Positions 27,754-36,106 of a stretch of 64,000 nt of DNA are shown piece by piece; position 1 is the first letter of the stretch; each line of letters starts with the position of its first letter. The DNA is from Hydrogenovibrio halophilus DSM 15072 (GTDB lineage: Bacteria; Pseudomonadota; Gammaproteobacteria; Thiomicrospirales; Thiomicrospiraceae). The DNA lies in assembly GCF_000384235.1 (NCBI RefSeq), contig NZ_KB913033.1:1681164-1745163 (forward strand), read 5' to 3'. The translations under genes and the position numbers were made by a program. The notes under the pieces were generated by a model. That model was not told the origin of the DNA and ran no database searches. It saw only the letters and a list, made by a program, of their open reading frames with translations.

Positions 27754-28410
27754 CCGCGAGTGCGAAGGCGGGGTCCACTGGGTCATCAGTTCGTTCAGAT
27801 TGCCTTCAAAGCAGCCAGGTTGGCCTTGTCGGGCGCAGAGACGGTTGGGGATGCCCCAGTCTTCGAGCAGGGTGGCGGCGCCCATGGCCTCGGGCGGAAA
27901 GCCCGGCAACAGAAAGCGCGCCGGTTTGACCGGAAACGGAAATCCCTGATCGCTGTGGGCAATCACGGTTAAGGCATAACGCGTTTTAAGCTGTTCGCAC
28001 AGATGCAGGGCGGTGGCCAGACTCAAGCCGTCTGCCAGCAGGCAAAGCGGGTGGTCCCTACCATTCGGTCCCTCCCCCGATTCGCTCTCCGAGTCACCGC
28101 GTTGCCCCGCAGCGGGCACAATGTCCTGCAAAAACCACCAGGCCTGGTGGTTTTGATGGTTTGGATTCTTGTGAACACTCTGTCCGGCATCCGGTGCGTT
28201 TTCCTGACGGCTGAGAAACTGAATCCGTTGGCCCTGATCCTTGATGCTGAGCAGAAGGGTTTGATCATTCAGTTGCAGATTGACCGGCCAGCGGTCGGCT
28301 GGCATCGGTGGGTCACAGCGGTATTCGTGTACCCAATACTCCCCGATTTGCGGCAGGCTCTGCTGCCAGATCAGCGCGGGCCACATCGGCTCGGCGTTGT
28401 CAGACCGCAT
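27724..28410 (-). CDS. Unknown 228-residue protein next to the pyrimidine genes
   Basis: No confident family. The C-terminal half (PARFLLPGFPPEAMGA, then NRLCARQGQPGCFEGNLNEL) loosely recalls the C-terminal cysteine-containing part of dihydroorotate-dehydrogenase electron-transfer subunits (PyrK-like), but the cysteine spacing is not that of a 2Fe-2S site and no FAD motif is clear. It overlaps the pyrC' stop by 11 bases and so belongs to the yqgE-ruvX-pyrB-pyrC' unit. A 24-bp perfect palindrome (28131-28154) lies within the coding region. Confidence 0.65.
   Translation of the reverse strand: MRSDNAEPMWPALIWQQSLPQIGEYWVHEYRCDPPMPADRWPVNLQLNDQTLLLSIKDQGQRIQFLSRQENAPDAGQSVHKNPNHQNHQAWWFLQDIVPAAGQRGDSESESGEGPNGRDHPLCLLADGLSLATALHLCEQLKTRYALTVIAHSDQGFPFPVKPARFLLPGFPPEAMGAATLLEDWGIPNRLCARQGQPGCFEGNLNELMTQWTPPSHSRLFDVTRLLA
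28137..28148. repeat. ACCAGGCCTGGT palindrome, extended to 24 bp
   Basis: Exact core; matching flanks AAAACC and GGTTTT make a 24-bp perfect palindrome (28131-28154). Read as Gln-Ala-Trp on the minus strand. Confidence 0.95.
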
Positions 28411-29686
28411 TGTTGCGATACACCGGCCGTCCCTGAAAGTAGGTGGCTTCCACCTGTCCCTGAAATTCCCAGCCGTGAAAAGGACTGTTGTCGCCCTGAC
28501 TGATCAGTGCAAACCGATCCAGTTCCCAGTGTGCTTCGGGGTTGAACAGACAGAAATCGGCGGAAAGCCCTTGGCTGAGGCTGCCGTTCTGAATGCCGAT
28601 GATTTCCGCCGGACGCTGACTGAGTGCGGCAATGGCCTGGTTGAGCGTCAGGGTGTTGTCCTCGACCAGACGCAGGGTCAGTGGCAGCAGGGTTTCCAGA
28701 CCACTGATGCCGGGTGCGCTTTCGCCGTAAGGCAGGAGTTTGACGTCGCGGTCCAGCGGGGTATGGTCGCTGACAATGGCATCGATCACGCCGGTTTTGA
28801 CGCCCATGCGCAGTGCGGCCTGATCGTTGTGGGTGCGCAATGGCGGAGTGACGTGAAACAGGCTGTTGAACTCCAGCAGATCGTAGTCGGTCAGATGCAG
28901 TTGGTGAATGGCCACATCGCAGGTTACCGGCAAACCGGCTTTTTTGGCCTGAGCGATCATTTCCACCGATTTGGCGCAGGATACCTGCGAAATATGCACC
29001 CGTACCCCGGCTTCTTCGGCCAGAATCAGGGTTTGCGCCAGCGCGGCGGTTTCGGCGCTGTAGGGAATCCCATTCAGGCCCAGTCGACTGCTGACCGCGC
29101 CACTGTGGGCCACGCCGCCGTTTTTCATGGTCTGATCTTCGCAACGCAGCATCAGCAGAATGTCGTTGCTGGCGGCGTAGCTCATGGCGTTGCGCAGCGT
29201 CAGCGGGTTTTGAATCGGTTGGTCGGCCTGGCTCAACGCAATGCAACCGGCGTTTTTGAGCGCGGCCATGTTGCTGAGCATTTTGCCGTCCAGATTCTGG
29301 GTCATGGCGCCAATGGGCAGCACAAACGCGGTGGCGGCCTGACGGGCGCGGCGTTGAATCAGTTCGGTCACCGCCTGGGTGTCGTTGACCGGCTGGGTGT
29401 CGGGTGGGCAGCAGATGGTGGTGATGCCGCTGGCCACGGCGGCTTTGGTTTCGGAGGCAATGCTGCCTTCGTAGTGGCTGCCGGGTTCGCCCAGACGCGC
29501 CTGCAAATCCACCAGGCCTGGTATCAGCCACTTGCCAGAACCGTCAATGGTCTGGTCGGGACTGAAGCCTTCCGGTGCGGTGTCGCTGATGGCCTGAATG
29601 CGGCCGCGGGCGATGTACAGATTGCTGACCCGGTCGAGATTCTGACTGGGGTCAATGATGCGGGCGTTTTCAATCAGCAATCTCAT
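28400..29686 (-). CDS. pyrC': Dihydroorotase-like non-catalytic subunit PyrC' (PyrX)
   Basis: The 428-residue protein has the type I dihydroorotase fold, but the metal motif normally reading D-L-H-x-H-L is D-L-Q-A-R-L here (Q62, R64), so both zinc-binding histidines are lost. This is the hallmark of PyrC'/PyrX proteins, which hold PyrB in an active dodecamer in Pseudomonas-type aspartate transcarbamoylase. The later SDHTPLDRD segment remains. It overlaps pyrB by four bases. A separate active dihydroorotase must be encoded elsewhere. A palindrome copy at 29511 encodes Pro-Gly-Leu-Val just before the lost motif. Confidence 0.88.
   Translation of the reverse strand: MRLLIENARIIDPSQNLDRVSNLYIARGRIQAISDTAPEGFSPDQTIDGSGKWLIPGLVDLQARLGEPGSHYEGSIASETKAAVASGITTICCPPDTQPVNDTQAVTELIQRRARQAATAFVLPIGAMTQNLDGKMLSNMAALKNAGCIALSQADQPIQNPLTLRNAMSYAASNDILLMLRCEDQTMKNGGVAHSGAVSSRLGLNGIPYSAETAALAQTLILAEEAGVRVHISQVSCAKSVEMIAQAKKAGLPVTCDVAIHQLHLTDYDLLEFNSLFHVTPPLRTHNDQAALRMGVKTGVIDAIVSDHTPLDRDVKLLPYGESAPGISGLETLLPLTLRLVEDNTLTLNQAIAALSQRPAEIIGIQNGSLSQGLSADFCLFNPEAHWELDRFALISQGDNSPFHGWEFQGQVEATYFQGRPVYRNNAV
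29511..29522. repeat. ACCAGGCCTGGT palindrome inside pyrC'
   Basis: Exact copy, read as Pro-Gly-Leu-Val on the minus strand. Confidence 0.95.
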
Positions 29687-30687
29687 GCGCGGTCCTCCTG
29701 CATCGATTGGGTGGTCTCTTTCAGGGCCTGGGCGTTTTCGGTGATGATCGACATCACCGCCATCCGCACCGCAATGCCGTTGGTGACCTGATCCAGAATC
29801 ACCGACTGTTCGCCATCGACCACTTCTGAATCGATTTCGACCCCGCGGTTGACCGGCCCCGGATGCATGACAATGGCATCGGGTTTGGCGAAGGCCAGGC
29901 GCGATTTGGTCAGGCCGTAGAGGTTGAAAAATTCTTTTTCACTGGGCAGGAGGGCGCTTTTCATGCGTTCGCTCTGCAGCCGCACATTGATGATCACATC
30001 CACGTCGTCCAGCCCGTCTTCGATGTTGTCAAACACATGCACGCCCAGCGCAGATGGGTCGGGCGGCATCAGGGTTTTGGGGCCAATCACCCGGATTTCG
30101 CGGGCTTCGAGCAGGCTCAGCGCCTGAATCTGTGAGCGCACCACCCGCGAATGCTGAATGTCGCCGATGATTGCGACCTTGAGGTCGTAAATGTCGCCTT
30201 TGTGGCGGCGGATGGTGAGCATGTCGAGCATGGCCTGCGTGGGGTGGGCATGCTGACCGTCGCCGGCATTGATCACATGAATGTGCGGGGCCACATGGCG
30301 GGCGATAAAATGCGCCGCGCCGCTTTCGCTGTGGCGCACCACAAAAATGTCGGCCAGCATCGCCTGCAGATTCCACAGGGTGTCGAGCAGGGTTTCGCCT
30401 TTTTTGGTGGAGGAGGTGGCGATGTTGAGGTTGACCACATCGGCCGAGAGCCGTTTTTCCGCAATTTCAAAGGTGGTCAGCGTCCGGGTGCTGGGCTCGA
30501 AAAACAGATTCATGATGGTCTTGCCATGCAGATTGGGCACCTTGCCGATCTCGCCATGCTCGTCAATAAAGCCGTCGGCAACATCCAGAATCTGGTTCAG
30601 ATGGCGGGGCTTGAGGCCTTCCAGTGTCAGGAAATGACGCAGTTCACCCTGTTGGTTGAGCTGCAGATTGGGCGTGGTCAGTCGCAT
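29683..30687 (-). CDS. pyrB: Aspartate carbamoyltransferase catalytic subunit
   Basis: First committed step of pyrimidine synthesis, joining carbamoyl phosphate and aspartate. The 334 residues contain the carbamoyl-phosphate loop FFEPSTRT (66-69 are S-T-R-T) followed by Leu70 where Arg is more common, plus HPTQAMLD and [15 protein letters not shown]. It is translationally coupled to pyrC' (ATGA overlap) and preceded by ruvX after 41 bases, the gammaproteobacterial yqgE-ruvX-pyrB-pyrC' order. The long N-terminal segment before the first domain fits the class A enzyme. Confidence 0.94.
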   Translation of the reverse strand: MRLTTPNLQLNQQGELRHFLTLEGLKPRHLNQILDVADGFIDEHGEIGKVPNLHGKTIMNLFFEPSTRTLTTFEIAEKRLSADVVNLNIATSSTKKGETLLDTLWNLQAMLADIFVVRHSESGAAHFIARHVAPHIHVINAGDGQHAHPTQAMLDMLTIRRHKGDIYDLKVAIIGDIQHSRVVRSQIQALSLLEAREIRVIGPKTLMPPDPSALGVHVFDNIEDGLDDVDVIINVRLQSERMKSALLPSEKEFFNLYGLTKSRLAFAKPDAIVMHPGPVNRGVEIDSEVVDGEQSVILDQVTNGIAVRMAVMSIITENAQALKETTQSMQEDRA

Positions 30688-30728
30688 GCGGTTTCTTTTC
30701 CCATCAATCCGTCGTTTGAGTGACTATT

Positions 30729-31172
30729 CTATTGTTTGGCTGACACGGTGTCTAACCAATTCGTTAATATGATTTCCGCGGCCAGATGATCCGAGGGGGC
30801 GCCGCTGGTGGTCCGTTTTTCGGCTTCGATCGAGCTGAGTTGTTCTTCGATGAAATACACGGGGCGTTTGTAGCGCCCACTGAGACGCTGGCCGAATTTC
30901 CGGGCCGGTTGGGTCAGGGCCTGGGCATCGCCGTTGAGGCGCATTGGCAACCCCACCACGATGGCCACCGGCTGCCAGCTTTCGAACAGGGCGCTGATCG
31001 CGTCCCAGTCGGGGCGGCCATCGCGGCTGTCGACAATGGTTTCCGCGCTGGCGGTCGCGGTCAGGGTGTTGCCGATGGCGACGCCAATCCGGCGCAGGCC
31101 GAAATCAAAACCGATGACGCGGCCCTGAGGCACGGTCGGCGTTTCGCCTGAAGGCACGGCGGCGTCAGTCAT
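30729..31172 (-). CDS. ruvX: Putative pre-16S rRNA nuclease / Holliday-junction resolvase-like protein
   Basis: The 147-residue YqgF/RuvX-family RNase-H-fold protein has D23 in GFDFGLRRIG, the VGLPMRLNGD strand and a C-terminal SDHLAAEIIL carrying the last acidic residue. The family matures the 16S rRNA 5' end in E. coli. It overlaps yqgE by eight bases and precedes pyrB, so all are expressed together. Confidence 0.92.
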   Translation of the reverse strand: MTDAAVPSGETPTVPQGRVIGFDFGLRRIGVAIGNTLTATASAETIVDSRDGRPDWDAISALFESWQPVAIVVGLPMRLNGDAQALTQPARKFGQRLSGRYKRPVYFIEEQLSSIEAEKRTTSGAPSDHLAAEIILTNWLDTVSAKQ

Positions 31173-31740
31173 GCCCGGCGTCCATGCTCAGAAATTCCGG
31201 GGAAATGCCCAGGGTGCGAATCGCGGTGTCCCATTTTTTTTCGGCGGGCACGTCGAACAGCAGGCTGGCGTTGTAGGGAATGGTCAGCCAGTGGTTGCCT
31301 TGAATTTCTTCATTGAGCTGGCCTTTTTCCCAACCGGCAAACCCCAGACACACCAGAAAATCCTGTGGGCCCTGCTGTTCGGAAAGGGCTTTGAGAAAGT
31401 CTTCGGAGACGGTCATGCCCAGATCGTCAGGCAGGGGCAGCGATTTCTGCCAGTCGCCGGTGGGCTGGTGCAGAATGAAACCGTGTTCCATGTCCACCGG
31501 GCCGCCCATCATCACGGTGTTGTCAAGGTAATCGGCGTCGGCCGGAATCGGCATGTCAAAGTGTTCCAGCAGTTGCGACACATCCAGTTGGTGCGGGTAA
31601 TTGACCACCAGTCCCATGGAGCCATAGTCGTTGTCTTCGACAACATAGATCAGCGCCTTGTCAAACCAGCTGTTGGCCAGATTGGGCATGGCGATCAGAA
31701 AGTGGTGCTCTAGCGACTGGAGTGTTTGCATGCCACTCAT
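31165..31740 (-). CDS. yqgE: YqgE/AlgH family protein
   Basis: The 191-residue UPF0301/AlgH-family protein has the motifs HHFLIAMPNL, VVEDNDYGSMGLVVN and GGPVDMEHGFILHQP. Its function is unknown; AlgH was named in alginate regulation. It is first in the yqgE-ruvX-pyrB-pyrC' operon. The start could also be three codons later (31731), which is closer to the usual family N-terminus. TATAAT-like bases abut the first ATG. Confidence 0.9.
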   Translation of the reverse strand: MSGMQTLQSLEHHFLIAMPNLANSWFDKALIYVVEDNDYGSMGLVVNYPHQLDVSQLLEHFDMPIPADADYLDNTVMMGGPVDMEHGFILHQPTGDWQKSLPLPDDLGMTVSEDFLKALSEQQGPQDFLVCLGFAGWEKGQLNEEIQGNHWLTIPYNASLLFDVPAEKKWDTAIRTLGISPEFLSMDAGHD

Positions 31741-31788
31741 TATACCGATTCGGGCGTTGATTTGGGTGGGCTTGGTTTTGAGTCAGGG

Positions 31789-32856
31789 TTACATGTTCAG
31801 GCTGGCATTGGACTCTGAATTGGGAGGCTGCAAATCGCATTGCACTCTGTGCAGGCGTTCGGCCATGGCCGGGGTGGCAAAACAGCGCCCATCCGGGGCC
31901 ACAACGAACGCCTGTTTGATGCCCATTCTGTCGGCAATGCGCTGCCATTGGCTGGGCCCGGCCACCATCAACGCGGTGGCGGCACTGTCGGCGGTGGTGG
32001 CATCCGGGTGGGCGACGGTCACTGAGGCAAAATAGTCGGTGGGGGCGGCGGTATTGGGGTTGAGGATGTGGCTGAAGGTCTGGCCCTGCCATTGATAGGC
32101 GCGCTGATAGGTGCCGGACGTGACCAGACTTTCATCGCCCTCTACGGTAATGGACGCCAGTGCCTGAGCGGGATCGGCCGGGTCTTGAACCCCAATGGAC
32201 CAGGCCTGGTAAGTTTTGGGGTCGCGCTGGCCCAGAATGCGCAAATCGCCGCCGATGTTGATCACCGCATTGTCAATCCCGGCGGCCTTAAAGCGTTCGG
32301 CAGCCAGGTCCAGTGCCAGGCCTTTGGCGTTGCCGCCGAAATCGAGTTGAACGGCCGGGTTACGGCTGTGGAGTGTCAGACCTTCAAACCAGAGGTCGGT
32401 GATTCTGGGACGGGTTTTTAACCAGGCCTGGCGCTCGGCTTTGGAAGGCGGCGGTCCTTCCCAGTGTTCACTGTGAAAGCCCCACAGCGCAATCAAACTG
32501 CCGATTGCCGGGTCAAACAGGGCATCGCTGGCTTTGGACAGCGCCTGGGTTTTCAGGATGAAACGCTTGAACAAAGGCGGCACCTCAATCGGTTCGCCCC
32601 GGGCAATGGCCTGATTGATGCGATGGAGCTGACCGCTCTGGTTCCAGGCATGCCAGTCTTTGTGCAGGGCGTGAAACCGTTGTTCGATTTGGGAAAACAC
32701 CGACTGGGCTGTCTGCCGGTCTGTTTCGTTTGCGGTCAGGCTGACGACGGTCCCGAACACGGGAAAACGTGTCTGATGGGTTTGGGTCGGCGCCTGACAG
32801 GCAAAAAGCAGGCTGCCGGTCAGCGCGATCAGGAAAAATAGAAGTTTGGGGCGCAT
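31789..32856 (-). CDS. apbE: FAD:protein FMN transferase, lipoprotein
   Basis: The 355-residue ApbE-family enzyme covalently attaches FMN to threonine in Na+-NQR/Rnf-type subunits in the periplasm. It has a lipoprotein signal peptide with lipobox LLFAC (about 15-19), the LDFGGNAKGLALD flavin site, NIGGDLRILG and the magnesium/metal region SHILNPNTAAPTD with a later DATTADSAATAL. The start at 32856 is chosen for the signal peptide; a frame 36 codons longer has no such feature. No Nqr or Rnf target genes are nearby. It carries one exact and one one-mismatch palindrome (32199, 32421), both encoding Gln-Ala-Trp. Confidence 0.92.
   Translation of the reverse strand: MRPKLLFFLIALTGSLLFACQAPTQTHQTRFPVFGTVVSLTANETDRQTAQSVFSQIEQRFHALHKDWHAWNQSGQLHRINQAIARGEPIEVPPLFKRFILKTQALSKASDALFDPAIGSLIALWGFHSEHWEGPPPSKAERQAWLKTRPRITDLWFEGLTLHSRNPAVQLDFGGNAKGLALDLAAERFKAAGIDNAVINIGGDLRILGQRDPKTYQAWSIGVQDPADPAQALASITVEGDESLVTSGTYQRAYQWQGQTFSHILNPNTAAPTDYFASVTVAHPDATTADSAATALMVAGPSQWQRIADRMGIKQAFVVAPDGRCFATPAMAERLHRVQCDLQPPNSESNASLNM
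32199..32210. repeat. ACCAGGCCTGGT palindrome inside apbE
   Basis: Exact copy, read as Gln-Ala-Trp on the minus strand; a second, one-mismatch copy (ACCAGGCCTGGC) starts at 32421 in the same gene. Confidence 0.95.
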
Positions 32857-32912
32857 AAAAAGAATCTGTTCGACTGTAAACGCATAAATTTTATGGAAAT
32901 AAGTTAATGTGC

Positions 32913-32932
32913 TAGTGTAGAACACTACACTA
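32913..32932. promoter_or_regulatory. Operator-like inverted repeat between apbE and a GGDEF/EAL gene
   Basis: TAGTGTAG and CTACACTA are separated by AACA. The repeat lies in the AT-rich divergent region, 57 bases upstream of the apbE start. It is dyad-symmetric like a dimeric regulator site. No regulator is identified. Confidence 0.45.
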
Positions 32933-33050
32933 ATACCAAAATGGTCATGGAACGTTTTCATCAAGCAAGTGTGGGAAAGCGGCTGCGACCGCTTGCCTTC
33001 GCTTCGAATCTTGCGTTAATAACGGTCCAATCATTGTATTCCAACAGGTC

Positions 33051-35129
33051 ATGCATTGTATGAATTTATCGTCTGAGCAGGTGGTTCGGGTTCTGTCCCA
33101 TTTTCCAGAAGGGGTGTTCACCCTGAACCATGAGTGGGTCATTACCTACGCCAATCAGGCGTTTTCCCAATTGCTGGGTTATGACCCGGAAGAATTGATT
33201 GGCTCGGCTGTCGGACAATATCTGAACGACATGTCGATCATGGAAGCCTGTCAGGCCCAAGTAGCAAAAACAGGCCATTGCGTTGAGCAACAATCCGATT
33301 TTGTCCACCGCCACGGCCATGCGGTGCGCATCACCAAGAGTGTCCAGCGCATTGAGGATGAGCAGGGTCTGTCGATGCTGATGGTTTGCGCGCGCGATGA
33401 CGCATCGACGCAGCAGCTCGGCCAGGCATTGAAGGTGAACGCCACCGAATTGGAAGCCAGTAACGAAGCACTGGCCCAGCAAGTGAGCGAGGGGACGGAA
33501 CGCCTGCAAAAACAAATGGCGTATCTGCGGGCATTCAAAAAAGCGGTGGATACCAGTGCTCTGACATGGATGCTGGATGGGGACATGAATGTGCTGGACG
33601 CCAACGGCCAGCTGTTGCGGCGAACCGGCTACGAGCTGAGAGAATTGCTGGACCGCGATTTTTTTGATTTGTGGGACGGCGAGTCAGACAACTTGAAATC
33701 CAGTCTGTTTGATACCCTGGCCAGGCACAGCGCCTGGAAAGGGGTGGTCAGTTATCACACCAAATCCGGTCAAACATTCTATCTGGATACCACGCTGGCC
33801 AAGATTTTTGATCAGGGGGCCTCTGAGGCAAAATACGTCTGCATCGGTTACGACGTGACCGCGTTGATTGAATCGACGCAGGCCATGGTCAGGCGGCTGC
33901 ATTTTGATGGTTTGACCCATCTGCCCAATCGCCTGAGTCTGATGGAAGCTTTGCACGATGAGGGGCAATCCGACCGGATCGGGCTTGTGCTGTTCAATGT
34001 GGACTGCTTCAGCGAGCTCAATGCCTGTTTTGGCCACAATGCGGGAGATTCCTTGCTCAAAGCGCTGGGCCAGACGCTTCAGGAAGCGTTTTCATCCACC
34101 GAAGGCGTGGTCAGTCTCTACAAGCTGCCGGTGGACGAATTTGCGTTGTTGCTGGAGCTGGACGCCGTGGAGGCGGGGTTTGAAAGGCAAGTGGCGGGGT
34201 TTCTGCAACATTTGCCGCATCAGCGTTTTCAGCTGGACGGTCAGCAGGTCAATGTTTCGGTGACCGCAGGCTGGGCCACCACCGATACGGCTGGCCCCGA
34301 AGGCCGGGAAGTGCTTTCGGGAGCCGACATGGCCCTCAAGCGGGCCAAGGCCCGGCGTCAGACCTTTCTGGCGTTTGATCCGACGCTGAAAATCAAAAAA
34401 ACCTACCAGCAGAATCTGAATTGGATTGAGCGCTTGAATCGAGGGCTGGAAGAAGGGCGATTTGTGCCGTTTTATCAGCCGATTGTCGATGCCAAAACCC
34501 ATCAGGTGGTCAAATACGAATGCCTTTTGCGTTTGCGCGAAGGCGACGATTATGTGTCTCCGGGCGCTTTTCTGGACATTGCCAAGCGCTTACGACTGTA
34601 CCACCGTCTGACCCAAACCATGATCGATCAGGTGTTTGCCAAAATCGCCACCACGCCGCATCATTATTCTGTCAACCTGTCGATTGAAGACATCGCCGAT
34701 GAAACCATGCGTCAATGGCTGATCGACCGGATCAAAACCTGTGCCGACCCCGGGCGGTTGGTATTGGAGATTGTGGAGTCCGAAGGCATTCAGAATTACG
34801 GCACGGCGAGGGAATTCATTCGCGCTGTCAGAGCCCAGGGAGTGCAGGTGGCGCTGGACGATTTCGGTGCTGGCTATTCCAATTTTGCTTACATGGTGCA
34901 ATTGGATGTGGATTACCTGAAAATCGACGGTTCGATCATTCGCGACATTTGCGACAATCCGGCCTCAGAGGTGATGACCGAAACCATTCTGGCGTTTGCG
35001 CACAAGCTGGAGGTCAAAACCATTGCCGAATTTGTTTCCGATGAAGCCGTTCTCGAATGTTTGACACCCTTTGCGATCGATGAGTTTCAGGGGTTTTACT
35101 TCGGCAAACCCTCACCCGAAGTGGCCTGA
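33051..35129 (+). CDS. PAS-PAS-degenerate GGDEF-EAL protein, probable c-di-GMP phosphodiesterase
   Basis: The 692-residue cytosolic protein starts with a PAS domain (about 5-125, with YANQAFSQLLGYDPEELIG), a coiled coil (about 130-170) and a second PAS (about 170-275). In the GGDEF domain (about 275-440) the signature is LPVDEF near 361, so GG is lost and cyclase activity is unlikely. The EAL domain (about 450-690) reads ECLLRL instead of EAL, but keeps VNLS, the glutamate of EIVESE, DDFGAGY, KIDGS and QGFYF, so it may still be a phosphodiesterase. ATG 33051 is used; 33060 is possible. It is divergent from apbE. Confidence 0.88.
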   Translation: MHCMNLSSEQVVRVLSHFPEGVFTLNHEWVITYANQAFSQLLGYDPEELIGSAVGQYLNDMSIMEACQAQVAKTGHCVEQQSDFVHRHGHAVRITKSVQRIEDEQGLSMLMVCARDDASTQQLGQALKVNATELEASNEALAQQVSEGTERLQKQMAYLRAFKKAVDTSALTWMLDGDMNVLDANGQLLRRTGYELRELLDRDFFDLWDGESDNLKSSLFDTLARHSAWKGVVSYHTKSGQTFYLDTTLAKIFDQGASEAKYVCIGYDVTALIESTQAMVRRLHFDGLTHLPNRLSLMEALHDEGQSDRIGLVLFNVDCFSELNACFGHNAGDSLLKALGQTLQEAFSSTEGVVSLYKLPVDEFALLLELDAVEAGFERQVAGFLQHLPHQRFQLDGQQVNVSVTAGWATTDTAGPEGREVLSGADMALKRAKARRQTFLAFDPTLKIKKTYQQNLNWIERLNRGLEEGRFVPFYQPIVDAKTHQVVKYECLLRLREGDDYVSPGAFLDIAKRLRLYHRLTQTMIDQVFAKIATTPHHYSVNLSIEDIADETMRQWLIDRIKTCADPGRLVLEIVESEGIQNYGTAREFIRAVRAQGVQVALDDFGAGYSNFAYMVQLDVDYLKIDGSIIRDICDNPASEVMTETILAFAHKLEVKTIAEFVSDEAVLECLTPFAIDEFQGFYFGKPSPEVA

Positions 35130-36106
35130 GCCGGCGGCAGATCGGCCAGTGCGTCCAGCAATTGCCCGGCAATATTCAGGTCAAACGCCGCATCCAGTTC
35201 GCGTACGCAGGTCGGACTGGTGACATTGATTTCGGTAATCACCTCCCCGATCACATCCAGCCCCACAAAATACAGGCCTTTGGCCTTGAGCGTCGGCCCG
35301 ACCTGTTGGCACAGCCAGCGGTCGCGTTCCGTCAGCGGCTGACCCACGCCACGGCCACCGGCGGCCAGATTGCCCCGGGTTTCCCCTTTGGCCGGAATCC
35401 GCGCCAGCGCATAATCAATCGGCTCGCCGTTGATCATCAGGATCCGTTTGTCGCCGTCCTTTATTTCGGGCAAATACACCTGCGCCATAATGTGGTGCTG
35501 GCCGAAGTCGGTCAGGGTTTCCAGAATCACCGAGATATTGGGGTCGTCCTGGCGCACCCGAAAAATCGAGCTGCCGCCCATGGCGTCCAGCGGTTTCAGG
35601 ATCACGTCTTTGTGCGTTTGAATGAAATCCCGAATCTGGTCGGGGTGCGCCGCCACGCGAGAGGGGGCCAACGCCTGAGGAAACCAGCTGGCAAAGAGTT
35701 TTTCGTTGGCATCGCGCAGTGCCTGAGGCCGGTTGATCACGCGTGCGCCTTCGGCTTCGGCCAGTTCCAGCATCTGAGTGCTGTAGAGGTAATCGTTGTT
35801 GAACGGCGGGTCCTGACGGATGAAAATCTGGTCCATCTCACCCAGCGGTCGCACCTGGGTGGGGCCAAAACCGTAATATTGCGAGGTGGTGTCGGCCTGG
35901 GCCCGATCCCAGACTTTCAGTTGGGTCATGCGCCCATAGGGGCGGCCGTTGTCCAGAAAAATGTCCTGCGGCGTCAGGTACCAGAGCGCGTGGCCGCGCC
36001 GCTGCGCTTCGAGCAGAATGGCAAAAGACGTGTCCTTCCAGGGTTTGATTCCCTCAATCGGGTCCATCACCATCGCCAGATTGAGCCTTGTGCCTGACTG
36101 GCTCAT
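35096..36106 (-). CDS. gshB: Glutathione synthetase
   Basis: Second enzyme of glutathione synthesis, adding glycine to gamma-glutamylcysteine with ATP. The 336-residue ATP-grasp protein has VMDPIEGIKPWKDTSFA at the N-terminus, IRQDPPFNNDYLYST, KPLDAMGGSSIFRV and the C-terminal EINVTSPTCVRELD metal/ATP site. It overlaps gshA by four bases. Its 3' end overlaps the last 34 bases of the convergent GGDEF/EAL gene. Confidence 0.94.
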   Translation of the reverse strand: MSQSGTRLNLAMVMDPIEGIKPWKDTSFAILLEAQRRGHALWYLTPQDIFLDNGRPYGRMTQLKVWDRAQADTTSQYYGFGPTQVRPLGEMDQIFIRQDPPFNNDYLYSTQMLELAEAEGARVINRPQALRDANEKLFASWFPQALAPSRVAAHPDQIRDFIQTHKDVILKPLDAMGGSSIFRVRQDDPNISVILETLTDFGQHHIMAQVYLPEIKDGDKRILMINGEPIDYALARIPAKGETRGNLAAGGRGVGQPLTERDRWLCQQVGPTLKAKGLYFVGLDVIGEVITEINVTSPTCVRELDAAFDLNIAGQLLDALADLPPAQATSGEGLPK

